From contig NZ_JOEY01000118.1 of the NCBI RefSeq assembly GCF_000718165.1, positions 1 through 7,073 of the forward strand: DNA of 7,073 bases. Direction: 5' to 3'. The DNA comes from Streptomyces fulvoviolaceus. GTDB taxonomy: Bacteria > Actinomycetota > Actinomycetes > Streptomycetales > Streptomycetaceae. Made by a program: the position numbers and the translations under genes. Positions 1-4,901 of this stretch are shown here, piece after piece (the first letter of the stretch is position 1; every line of letters starts with the position of its first letter). Under the pieces are notes generated by a model. That model worked only from the letters and a program-made list of their open reading frames with translations, had not been told where the DNA came from and made no database searches.

Positions 1-95
1 CCGCTACGAGAAACGGGCCTACACCTACCTCGGCACCGTCACCCTTGCAGCCCTCATCATCTGGCTCCGCACATGATCCGAGAAACAGCGCCTAG
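1..95 (+). mobile_element. Right end of an IS5-type insertion sequence (partial)
   Basis: The transposase tail is followed by about 15 bases and then GCCTAGGC at 90-97, whose core is CTAG (92-95). Members of the IS5 group commonly target and duplicate a YTAR tetranucleotide such as CTAG, and CTAG is scarce in Streptomyces DNA. I therefore place the element's right end at about base 91, with 92-95 as the likely target duplication. The left end and its inverted repeat lie outside the window, so this boundary is inferred. A second CTAG at 108-111 is an alternative edge. Confidence 0.45.
2..76 (+). CDS. IS5-family transposase, C-terminal fragment (cut by window edge)
   Basis: Only the last 24 codons are present, reading RYEKRAYTYLGTVTLAALII and then WLRT and a TGA stop. 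The pattern of an Arg-Tyr-(Glu/Asp)-Lys start, a short linker and a hydrophobic helix ending in Trp-Leu-Arg is the usual end of IS5-type DDE transposases in Streptomyces. The catalytic DDE residues would lie outside the window, so activity cannot be judged. The gene converges on the marR-like gene with 39 bases between the stop codons. The family call is from recognition of the tail only, and the exact IS subgroup is not decided. Confidence 0.7.
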   Translation, partial: RYEKRAYTYLGTVTLAALIIWLRT

Positions 96-115
96 GCCCC
101 TGGACCTCTAGAGCT

Positions 116-580
116 CTATATCTCGCCCGCACGCAGCCGAGCGACCTGCGCCGCGCTGAACTCCGCCGTACGCCTCATGTACTCGGCGATCAGGGCGAGT
201 TGGGCATCGTCGAGATCGCCGAAGAGGGCCGGCCACCCGGCGCCCAGCCGGTCCCACACCCGCCCGAACTCGGCGGCCTTCTCCGGCACGGTCACCACCA
301 GCACCTTCCGCCGGTCGGCCGCGTCCCGCTCCCGCACGACGTACCCGGCCCGCTCCAGCCGGTCCACCAGCCGCGTCGCCGACCCGGTGGTCAGCCCGGT
401 CAGCGCGGCGATCCGCCCGGTCGTGACCGGCCCGCTCTCCAGCGTCAGCAGGTTGAGGCACTGCAGATCCGTCGGATGCAGCCCGAGGTGGTCGGCGACG
501 GCCTGGTTGAAGAGGGCGTATGCCGCCATATGGCGGCGGGAGACAGTGAACAACTCCTCCAGCAGTCGCTCACGTGCCAT
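116..580 (-). CDS. MarR-family transcriptional regulator
   Basis: This 154-residue protein has the size and layout of a MarR regulator, which binds DNA as a dimer and usually loses affinity when a small ligand (often phenolic) or an oxidant is present. Helices at the two ends (about residues 3-30 and 124-148) would form the dimer interface. The winged helix-turn-helix spans roughly 36-100. Its recognition helix is near 64-79 (TTGSATRLVDRLERAGY) and the wing carries the family pattern RERDAADRRKVLVVT (83-97). There is one cysteine, Cys41, so a two-Cys oxidation switch within one chain is not possible. The ATG at 580 is supported by GAGAGGG seven bases upstream. The upstream gene on the same strand encodes a small secreted protein 71 bases away, and a perfect palindrome lies in that gap. 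Its target genes are unknown. Confidence 0.92.
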   Translation of the reverse strand: MARERLLEELFTVSRRHMAAYALFNQAVADHLGLHPTDLQCLNLLTLESGPVTTGRIAALTGLTTGSATRLVDRLERAGYVVRERDAADRRKVLVVTVPEKAAEFGRVWDRLGAGWPALFGDLDDAQLALIAEYMRRTAEFSAAQVARLRAGEI

Positions 581-587
581 ACGTCCG

Positions 588-594
588 CCCTCTC
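588..594 (-). promoter_or_regulatory. Ribosome binding site of the marR-like gene
   Basis: On the minus strand this reads GAGAGGG, followed by seven bases and ATG. It supports the start at 580. Confidence 0.7.
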
Positions 595-607
595 ACAGCC
601 CTGTTTC

Positions 608-624
608 CTCTGCGCCGCGCAGAG
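608..624. promoter_or_regulatory. 17-bp perfect palindrome, possible MarR operator
   Basis: CTCTGCGC, one base, then GCGCAGAG form two exact 8-base arms, 28 bases upstream of the marR-like start codon. MarR proteins often repress their own genes by binding near-perfect palindromes of 16-20 bp next to the promoter, and this site fits in size and position. It could instead form a short hairpin ending the transcript of the upstream gene, but no T-run follows and a 1-base loop would force inner pairs to open. The operator role is inference. Confidence 0.4.
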
Positions 625-651
625 ATCGTTCGACGCAACGGACGAGGCCCG

Positions 652-1125
652 TCAGAAGAAGTACGCGTCCCCGGTGTCCAGCACCAGCACCCGCTGCCGG
701 TCGTTGTGCCGGTTCCGGTCCACCGCCCCGCCGCTCCACACCGTGTCGATGTCCAGCAGCACCTCCGACGGCACACCCCGCAGCCGCACCAGCAGCTCGA
801 CGGGCTCCCCCACATCGTCCGCGGCCAGCGCCCCGACCCGGCACAGCACCACCCGTACGCCCGACCGCGCACACCCGCCCGGCAGCACCTGCCGGTTCGC
901 GAGCGGCTCCGACCAGCGCAGCCGTACCGTCGCGTCCGGCACGGCGGCCGGACCGTGGTTGCGCGGAGTGAACCGCACATCGACCCGCCCCGAGGCCATG
1001 GCCGCGGACCCGTGATACGCCAGATCGGCCTCGGGACCGGGCATGGCCCCGGCCACCGGAGCCGTGCCACCGACCGCCACCAGGGCCGCGACGCCCACCG
1101 TGACGCACACCAGATGAACCCGCAT
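652..1125 (-). CDS. Small secreted protein with a DUF11/Ig-like domain
   Basis: The product of 157 residues starts with a Sec signal peptide: MRVH, a hydrophobic core VCVTVGVAALVAVGG, and a likely cleavage after the AGA of PVAGAMPG. The mature part of about 130 residues has the DUF11-type pattern, a beta-sandwich repeat seen in secreted and cell-wall proteins: NHGPAAVPDATVRL, then a Leu-Pro-Gly turn, then two cysteines nine residues apart around SGVRVVLCRVGAL, and a closing Asn/Asp-rich strand RNRHNDRQRVLVLD. The cysteines probably form a disulfide outside the cell. An in-frame GTG at 1134 would add three residues, but the ATG at 1125 has GAGGAG at good distance while the GTG directly abuts it, so I chose the ATG. 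There is no anchor, LPXTG motif or catalytic signature, and its function is unknown. It is transcribed divergently from the ynfA-like gene. Confidence 0.75.
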   Translation of the reverse strand: MRVHLVCVTVGVAALVAVGGTAPVAGAMPGPEADLAYHGSAAMASGRVDVRFTPRNHGPAAVPDATVRLRWSEPLANRQVLPGGCARSGVRVVLCRVGALAADDVGEPVELLVRLRGVPSEVLLDIDTVWSGGAVDRNRHNDRQRVLVLDTGDAYFF

Positions 1126-1227
1126 ATCGCCCACTCCTCACTCCACGTGGTCGTACGGATGTATCCCACGCGGAGCGCACGACAGGCGCCGTCCATCAGG
1201 TGACAGCACCCGTGGCAGGCTGCGGGC

Positions 1228-1560
1228 ATGCTCGTCGCCCGCTCAGCCGCCCTCTTCGTCCTCGCCGCCCTCTTCGAGATCGGCGGCGCCTGGCTGGTCT
1301 GGCAGGGCGTACGCGAACACCGCGGCTGGCTGTGGATGACCGGCGGCGTCCTGGCCCTCGGCGCCTACGGCTTCGTCGCCACCTTCCAGCCCGACGCCCA
1401 CTTCGGCCGCATCCTCGCCGCGTACGGCGGCATCTTCGTGGCCGGCTCGATCCTCTGGGGCATGGTCGCCGACGGCTACCGCCCGGACCGCTGGGACATC
1501 ACGGGAGCGCTGATCTGCCTCGCGGGCATGGCGGTGATCATGTGGGCCCCAAGAAACTAA
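1228..1560 (+). CDS. ynfA: YnfA/UPF0060 family inner-membrane protein
   Basis: At 110 residues this matches the usual YnfA length (108 in E. coli). Four membrane helices are visible at about residues 4-26, 33-52, 62-80 and 90-107. Family landmarks are present: Glu17 in helix 1 ([12 protein letters not shown]), the loop [22 protein letters not shown] (starting at 47), and [19 protein letters not shown] before helix 4. YnfA proteins resemble small multidrug resistance transporters and probably work as dimers, and drug efflux has been proposed. The substrate here is not known. An in-frame TGA 27 bases upstream and no other start between fix the ATG at 1228. No good Shine-Dalgarno sequence precedes it, so it may be weakly translated or leaderless. 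The divergent neighbour starts 102 bases away. Confidence 0.9.
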   Translation: MLVARSAALFVLAALFEIGGAWLVWQGVREHRGWLWMTGGVLALGAYGFVATFQPDAHFGRILAAYGGIFVAGSILWGMVADGYRPDRWDITGALICLAGMAVIMWAPRN

Positions 1561-1580
1561 GGGTGCCATCACCAACCCAG

Positions 1581-1650
1581 AAGGGGCGCGGGACCGTATC
1601 GATATGCGGCTCCGCCGCGTGGGCGCGACCAGCCCCCACCGGCCTGCAGC
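1581..1650. repeat. GC-rich intergenic element, probable dispersed Streptomyces repeat
   Basis: After ynfA comes GGGGCGCGGG, a short linker containing ATCGATATGCGG, a small hairpin (GCGGC, TCC, GCCGC at 1606-1618), then GGGCGCGACCAGCCCCC. The outer GGGGCGCG and CGCG..CCCC parts can pair, giving a long interrupted stem around the inner hairpin. From memory, near-identical versions with ATCGATATGCGGCTCCGCCG recur between genes in many Streptomyces genomes. It may act as a terminator for ynfA or be a non-autonomous repeat. The copy number in this genome cannot be seen from one window. Confidence 0.5.
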
Positions 1651-1678
1651 CGCCCCATTCCGCACCCTCCACGGCGCC

Positions 1679-1684
1679 TAGACT
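1679..1684 (+). promoter_or_regulatory. Candidate -10 element of the dehydrogenase gene
   Basis: TAGACT fits the TANNNT form recognised by the main Streptomyces sigma factor and lies 45 bases before the start codon. The -35 region is weak (ATTCCG at 1657-1662, 16 bases upstream), so this is a candidate only. Confidence 0.4.
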
Positions 1685-1716
1685 TGCCACATCAAGGCCG
1701 CACACTGAACCCCGCC

Positions 1717-1722
1717 GAGGAG
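1717..1722 (+). promoter_or_regulatory. Ribosome binding site of the dehydrogenase gene
   Basis: GAGGAG, seven bases before the ATG at 1730, supports that start over earlier in-frame codons. Confidence 0.75.
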
Positions 1723-1729
1723 CAACCCC

Positions 1730-2488
1730 ATGGCCCCGTCCCGCATAGCGATCGTCACGGGTGCAAGCAGCGGAATCGGCGAAGCCACCGCACGGCAGCT
1801 CGCCGCGTCCGGCTACCGCGTCGTCCTGACCGCCCGCCGCAAGGACCGTATCGAGGCGCTGGCGGAGGAGATCATCGCGGCGGGCCACCAGGCGGCGGCC
1901 TACGCCCTGGACGTCACCGACCGCGCGGCGGTCGACGAGTTCGCCACCGCCTTCAAGACGATCGGCGTCCTGGTCAACAACGCGGGCGGAGCCCTGGGCG
2001 CCGACCCGGTCGCGACCGGCGACCCGGCCGACTGGCGCCAGATGTACGAGACGAACGTCATCGGCACGCTGAACGTCACCCAGGCCCTGCTCCCCGCACT
2101 GACCGCGAGCGGCGACGGCACGGTGGTGGTCGTCTCCTCCACCGCAGGCCACGGCACCTACGAGGGCGGCGCGGGCTACGTCGCCGCCAAGCACGGCACC
2201 CACGTCCTCGCCGAGACCCTCCGCCTGGAGATCGTCGGCACCCCGGTCCGCGTCATCGAGATCGCCCCCGGCATGGTCAAGACGGACGAGTTCGCGCTGA
2301 CCCGCTTCGGTGGCGACCAGGACAAGGCGGAAAAGGTCTACCAGGGCGTCGCCGAACCCCTCACCGCCGACGACGTGGCGGACACCATCAACTGGGCCGT
2401 GACCCGCCCCAGCCACGTCAACATCGACCTCATGGTCATCCGCCCCCGCGCCCAGGCCTCGAACACGAAGGTCCACAGGGAGCTGTGA
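1730..2488 (+). CDS. Short-chain dehydrogenase/reductase (classical SDR, YdfG-like)
   Basis: This 252-residue cytoplasmic oxidoreductase has a full classical SDR signature. The cofactor loop TGASSGIGEA begins at residue 10. ARRKDR at the end of strand 2 (35-40) points to NADP rather than NAD, and ALDVTD contacts the adenine ring (59-64). NNAG is at 83-86. The catalytic set is Asn109, Ser137, Tyr150 and Lys154 (GYVAAKHG). After Lys154, IEIAPGMVKTDEF (176-188) is the usual PG motif region. The C-terminal part NWAVTRPSHVNIDLMVIRP is characteristic of the YdfG group of NADP-dependent 3-hydroxy acid or L-allo-threonine dehydrogenases. The natural substrate is not decided by sequence. The stop codon overlaps the start of the next small gene by one base, so the two are probably translated together. 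Confidence 0.93.
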   Translation: MAPSRIAIVTGASSGIGEATARQLAASGYRVVLTARRKDRIEALAEEIIAAGHQAAAYALDVTDRAAVDEFATAFKTIGVLVNNAGGALGADPVATGDPADWRQMYETNVIGTLNVTQALLPALTASGDGTVVVVSSTAGHGTYEGGAGYVAAKHGTHVLAETLRLEIVGTPVRVIEIAPGMVKTDEFALTRFGGDQDKAEKVYQGVAEPLTADDVADTINWAVTRPSHVNIDLMVIRPRAQASNTKVHREL

Positions 2489-2640
2489 TGGAAACGAACA
2501 GCGACGACGGAGAAGAGCGCCGCCTCAAGCAGGAGAAGAAGAACGAGCGCTACATGTGGTGGTGGCTCGGCTACTTCCTCTTCGGCATCCACATCGTCGC
2601 GTTCGTCATGATCTACGCGGTGACGCACGCCCCGAAATAG
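2488..2640 (+). CDS. 50-residue single-helix membrane protein, coupled to the dehydrogenase
   Basis: The gene starts inside the stop of the dehydrogenase (TGATG), with AGGGAG five bases before the ATG. The product has a strongly charged N-terminus (METNSDDGEERRLKQEKKNE), then WWWLGYFLFGIHIVAFVMIY, one membrane helix at about residues 24-44, and a short tail AVTHAPK. The charged end probably stays in the cytoplasm. It loosely resembles tiny actinobacterial membrane proteins such as the DUF6126 group, which also carry a His followed by an aromatic-rich helix, but I am not certain of that family. No function is known. The same 5' frame is open back to 1684, but that extension only shadows the dehydrogenase gene. 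Confidence 0.8.
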   Translation: METNSDDGEERRLKQEKKNERYMWWWLGYFLFGIHIVAFVMIYAVTHAPK

Positions 2641-2665
2641 CAGGCGTCGGGCCCCGGCCACCACC

Positions 2666-2671
2666 TAGGGT
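2666..2671 (+). promoter_or_regulatory. Candidate -10 of a leaderless promoter for the phosphatase gene
   Basis: TAGGGT fits TANNNT and ends seven bases before the GTG start codon, the spacing at which transcription would begin at or next to that GTG. No clear -35 is visible. AGGG inside it, eight bases from the GTG, could instead act as a weak ribosome binding site. Confidence 0.45.
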
Positions 2672-2678
2672 CCCCTCC

Positions 2679-3449
2679 GTGGACAGACACGTACCCTTCT
2701 CCGACCTGCACAACTTCCGCGACCTGGGCGGCTGCACCACACCCGACGGCCACCGCGTCCGCCCCGGCCACCTCTACCGCGCCGACTCCCTGGGCAAGTT
2801 GAGGCCGGACACGCCCGACTGGGACCACTTCCTGTCCCTCGGCATCCGCACGGTCATCGACCTCCGCCACCCCTGGGAGGCCGACGGCCACGGCCGCATC
2901 CCCTCCCACCCCTCCTTCACCTACCACAACCTCAGCATCGAGCACCGCCCGTACAACCAGGCCGCGTTGACATCTGACGTCGACCCCGGCCCGTACCTGG
3001 CGGAGCGCTACACGGAGGTGGCTGAGGACGGCACGAAGGAGATCCGGCGCGCGCTGGAACTGATAGCCCAGGCAGCCGATGCGAACGTCCCGCTGGTCTT
3101 CCACTGCGCCTCGGGCAAGGACCGCACAGGCCAATTGGCGGCACTGGTCCTGGGTCTGCTGAACGTCCCGACCTCGACGATCATCGAGGACTACACCCTC
3201 ACCGAACTGGCCGCGCCCGCCCTGCTGGCGGACTGGATCGCCCGCCACGACGGCCGCCCCCCGGCCTGGCCGTCCTTCGGCCGAGCCCCGGCCTCGGCGA
3301 TGCGCCTGTTCCTGGAGGCCCTGACGAGGCGCTACGGCTCGATCGAGGGCTATGTGACCGAGGCCCTGGACCTGGACGCGGGAGCCCTGTCCGCAACTCT
3401 CCGCGCCAATCTCCTGGAACCCCAGCGCGCAGGTAACCCACAGGGGTGA
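2679..3449 (+). CDS. Tyrosine/serine phosphatase, PtpB-like (Y_phosphatase3 family)
   Basis: The 256-residue protein begins VDRHVPFSDLHNFRDLGG. The FRDLGG motif (13-18) is the N-terminal hallmark of PtpB-type phosphatases. IDLRHPWE lies at 60-67. The catalytic P-loop HCASGKDRTG (142-151) supplies nucleophile Cys143 and Arg149. Lys147 and Asp148 inside the loop are typical of the PtpB/MptpB group, whose members can act on phosphotyrosine, phosphoserine/threonine and phosphoinositides. No signal peptide is seen. MptpB of Mycobacterium tuberculosis is of similar length and is exported, but export is not evident here. I prefer GTG 2679 because homology starts there. The longer open frame (from 2556) only overlaps the small membrane gene. 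It lies 38 bases after that gene and converges on rtcB across a strong hairpin. Its substrate is unknown. Confidence 0.9.
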   Translation: MDRHVPFSDLHNFRDLGGCTTPDGHRVRPGHLYRADSLGKLRPDTPDWDHFLSLGIRTVIDLRHPWEADGHGRIPSHPSFTYHNLSIEHRPYNQAALTSDVDPGPYLAERYTEVAEDGTKEIRRALELIAQAADANVPLVFHCASGKDRTGQLAALVLGLLNVPTSTIIEDYTLTELAAPALLADWIARHDGRPPAWPSFGRAPASAMRLFLEALTRRYGSIEGYVTEALDLDAGALSATLRANLLEPQRAGNPQG

Positions 3450-3453
3450 ACAA

Positions 3454-3483
3454 AGAGTCCTGGCCTGCCTTGGCCAGGACTCT
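3454..3483. terminator. Bidirectional hairpin terminator between phosphatase and rtcB
   Basis: AGAGTCCTGGCC and GGCCAGGACTCT pair over 12 perfect base pairs around the 6-base loop TGCCTT. It lies 4 bases after the phosphatase stop and 18 bases after the rtcB stop on the other strand, so it can serve both genes. There is no long T-run, as is common for terminators in streptomycetes. Confidence 0.85.
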
Positions 3484-3501
3484 CTGTCACAGCTCAGCGG
3501 G

Positions 3502-4695
3502 TCAGCCCTTCACGCAGACGACCTGCTTCAACTTCGCCACGACCTCCACGAGGTCCCGCTGCTGATCGATGACCTGCTCGATCGGCTTGTAGGCGCCCGG
3601 GATCTCGTCCACGACGCCGGAGTCCTTACGGCACTCCACGCCCCGCGTCTGCTCCTCCAGGTCCTTCGTCGAGAAGCGCCGCTTGGCCGCGTTGCGGCTC
3701 ATACGCCGACCGGCCCCGTGCGAGGCCGAGTTGAAGGCCTTCTCGTTCCCGAGACCCTTCACGATGTACGAACCGGTGCCCATCGAGCCCGGGATGATGC
3801 CGTACTCCCCAACCCTCGCACTGATCGCCCCCTTGCGCGTGACAAGCAGGTCCATGCCCTCGTAGCGCTCGCGGCTCACGTAGTTGTGATGGCAGCTCAC
3901 CTCGGGTTCGAAGGTGACTCGGGCCTTCTTGAACTCCTTGCGGATCACGTCCTTGAAGAGGGCCATCATGATCGACCGGTTGTACTTGGCGTACTCCTGA
4001 GCCCAGTAGAGGTCGTTCTGGTAGGCCGCCATCTGCGGGGTGTCCGCGACGAAGACCGCAAGATCGCGGTCGATCAGACCCTGGTTGTACGGAAGCTTCT
4101 GGGCCACGCCGATGTGGTGCTCCGCCAGCTCCTTGCCGATGTTCCGGGAACCGGAGTGGAGCATGAGCCAGACCGAACCCTGATCACTTATGCACACTTC
4201 TACAAAGTGATTCCCGGATCCGAGCGTTCCCATCTGCTTCGTGGCGCGCTCCTGACGGAATTTGACCGAGTCCGCGACTCCGTCGAACCGCCCCCAGAAG
4301 TCGTCCCAGCCCGCGGTCGCGAACCCGTGCATCCGGCCCGGCTCAACGGCGGAGTCATGCATCCCCCGTCCCACCGGAATGGCCTGCTCGATCTTCGACC
4401 GCAGCCTCGACAGATCCCCCGGCAGATCATTCGCCGTCAGCGACGTCTTCACCGCCGACATCCCGCACCCGATGTCCACCCCCACCGCCGCAGGGCACAC
4501 AGCCCCCTGCATGGCGATGACGGACCCGACCGTCGCACCCTTCCCGTAGTGGACGTCCGGCATGACCGCCAGCCCCTTGATCCACGGCAGGGTCGCCACG
4601 TTCCGCAGCTGCTGCAGCGCGACGTCCTCGACCGTCGACGGGTCGGTCCACATGCGGATCGGGACCTTCGCGCCCGGCATTTCCACGTACGACAT
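3502..4695 (-). CDS. rtcB: RtcB-family RNA ligase
   Basis: RtcB joins RNA 2',3'-cyclic phosphate or 3'-phosphate ends to 5'-OH ends using GTP and Mn2+, in RNA repair and tRNA healing. The 397-residue length matches the E. coli-type class (408). Motifs in order: MPDVHYGKGATVGSV (45-59), VGVDIGCGM with metal ligand Cys77, GSGNHFVEV with Asn162 and His163, LHSGSRNIG with His180, CHHN with His269/His270, and SHGAGRRMSR with His326, the residue expected to be guanylylated. No key residue is missing. The ATG at 4695 has GAGGA five bases before it. No RtcA cyclase, archease or RtcR-type regulator is next to it, so the gene is an orphan here. A stretch near 4174-4212 uses codons unlike the rest of the gene (see findings). 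Confidence 0.96.
   Translation of the reverse strand: MSYVEMPGAKVPIRMWTDPSTVEDVALQQLRNVATLPWIKGLAVMPDVHYGKGATVGSVIAMQGAVCPAAVGVDIGCGMSAVKTSLTANDLPGDLSRLRSKIEQAIPVGRGMHDSAVEPGRMHGFATAGWDDFWGRFDGVADSVKFRQERATKQMGTLGSGNHFVEVCISDQGSVWLMLHSGSRNIGKELAEHHIGVAQKLPYNQGLIDRDLAVFVADTPQMAAYQNDLYWAQEYAKYNRSIMMALFKDVIRKEFKKARVTFEPEVSCHHNYVSRERYEGMDLLVTRKGAISARVGEYGIIPGSMGTGSYIVKGLGNEKAFNSASHGAGRRMSRNAAKRRFSTKDLEEQTRGVECRKDSGVVDEIPGAYKPIEQVIDQQRDLVEVVAKLKQVVCVKG
4183..4211 (-). repeat. Inverted repeat in rtcB active-site coding region
   Basis: ATCACTT (4183-4189) and AAGTGAT (4205-4211) are exact 7-base inverted arms around a 15-base AT-rich loop. In the mRNA they could form a hairpin across codons for the GNHFVEVCISD segment. 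The codons there (AAT, TTT, GTA, ATA, AGT, GAT) are rare in a high-GC actinomycete. The structure is visible, while any function is not known. Confidence 0.45.
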
Positions 4696-4699
4696 ATCG

Positions 4700-4704
4700 T
4701 CCTC
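4700..4704 (-). promoter_or_regulatory. Ribosome binding site of rtcB
   Basis: GAGGA on the minus strand sits four bases before the ATG (4695). It agrees with the conserved MSYVEMPG start of the protein. Confidence 0.65.
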
Positions 4705-4886
4705 ATTCCCCCGGAATCACAACAGAAGTCTTAAATCGCAAAACCGGCGCCAGGATCAACGAAAGGGACAACGGACCGGCGTTCACGGCAGTGCGTGCGA
4801 TACACATTGTCTCCAGGGGACGCCCCCGTGCGGCAAGCGAATAACCTGCGGGGACACTGGTGGACCCGGCACCGACACACACCGTC
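4705..4886. other. Divergent promoter region between rtcB and the first lipoprotein
   Basis: This gap carries the 5' regions of both genes. The rtcB-proximal part (about 4711-4775) is richer in A and T than its surroundings, as promoters often are, but no clean -35/-10 pair stands out for rtcB. On the plus strand TAACCT (4842-4847) is a possible -10 for the lipoprotein gene, with a poor -35. A small GGGG-ACG-CCCC hairpin at 4816-4826 is too weak to name. No gene is convincing inside it. Confidence 0.45.
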
Positions 4887-4894
4887 GAGAGGAG
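4887..4894 (+). promoter_or_regulatory. Ribosome binding site that fixes the first lipoprotein start
   Basis: GAGAGGAG, seven bases before GTG 4902. An in-frame start at 4860 has no such site and would put charged residues before the signal peptide. Confidence 0.75.
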
Positions 4895-4901
4895 CCCGAC
4901 C

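Noticed and set aside
106..117. Overlapping palindromes CTCTAGAG and AGAGCTCT next to the marR stop
   Set aside because: They are short restriction-site-like palindromes at a gene end, with no supporting promoter or hairpin.
1143..1150. CCACGTGG palindrome near the ribosome binding site of the secreted-protein gene
   Set aside because: An 8-base palindrome with a common core is expected by chance in GC-rich DNA, and no second copy is nearby.
177..1229. Several overlapping open frames on both strands over the marR and secreted-protein genes
   Set aside because: Low-complexity Arg/Pro/Ser sequences, no ribosome binding sites and no recognisable motif.
1538..2476. Long minus-strand open frame opposite the dehydrogenase
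   Set aside because: It is an antisense shadow with Asp/Gly/Arg-rich composition, typical of high-GC DNA opposite a real gene.
1684..2487. Long plus-strand open frame running through the dehydrogenase region into the small membrane gene
   Set aside because: Its protein is Arg/Pro/Gly-rich with no domain and lies in another frame of a clear SDR gene. Only the last 50 codons, from 2488, are real.
3718..4734. Long plus-strand open frame opposite rtcB
   Set aside because: rtcB has complete family motifs, while this frame is antisense and featureless.
4816..4826. GGGG-ACG-CCCC hairpin upstream of lipoprotein copy 1
   Set aside because: It is only four base pairs with a three-base loop, with no link to a promoter or gene end.
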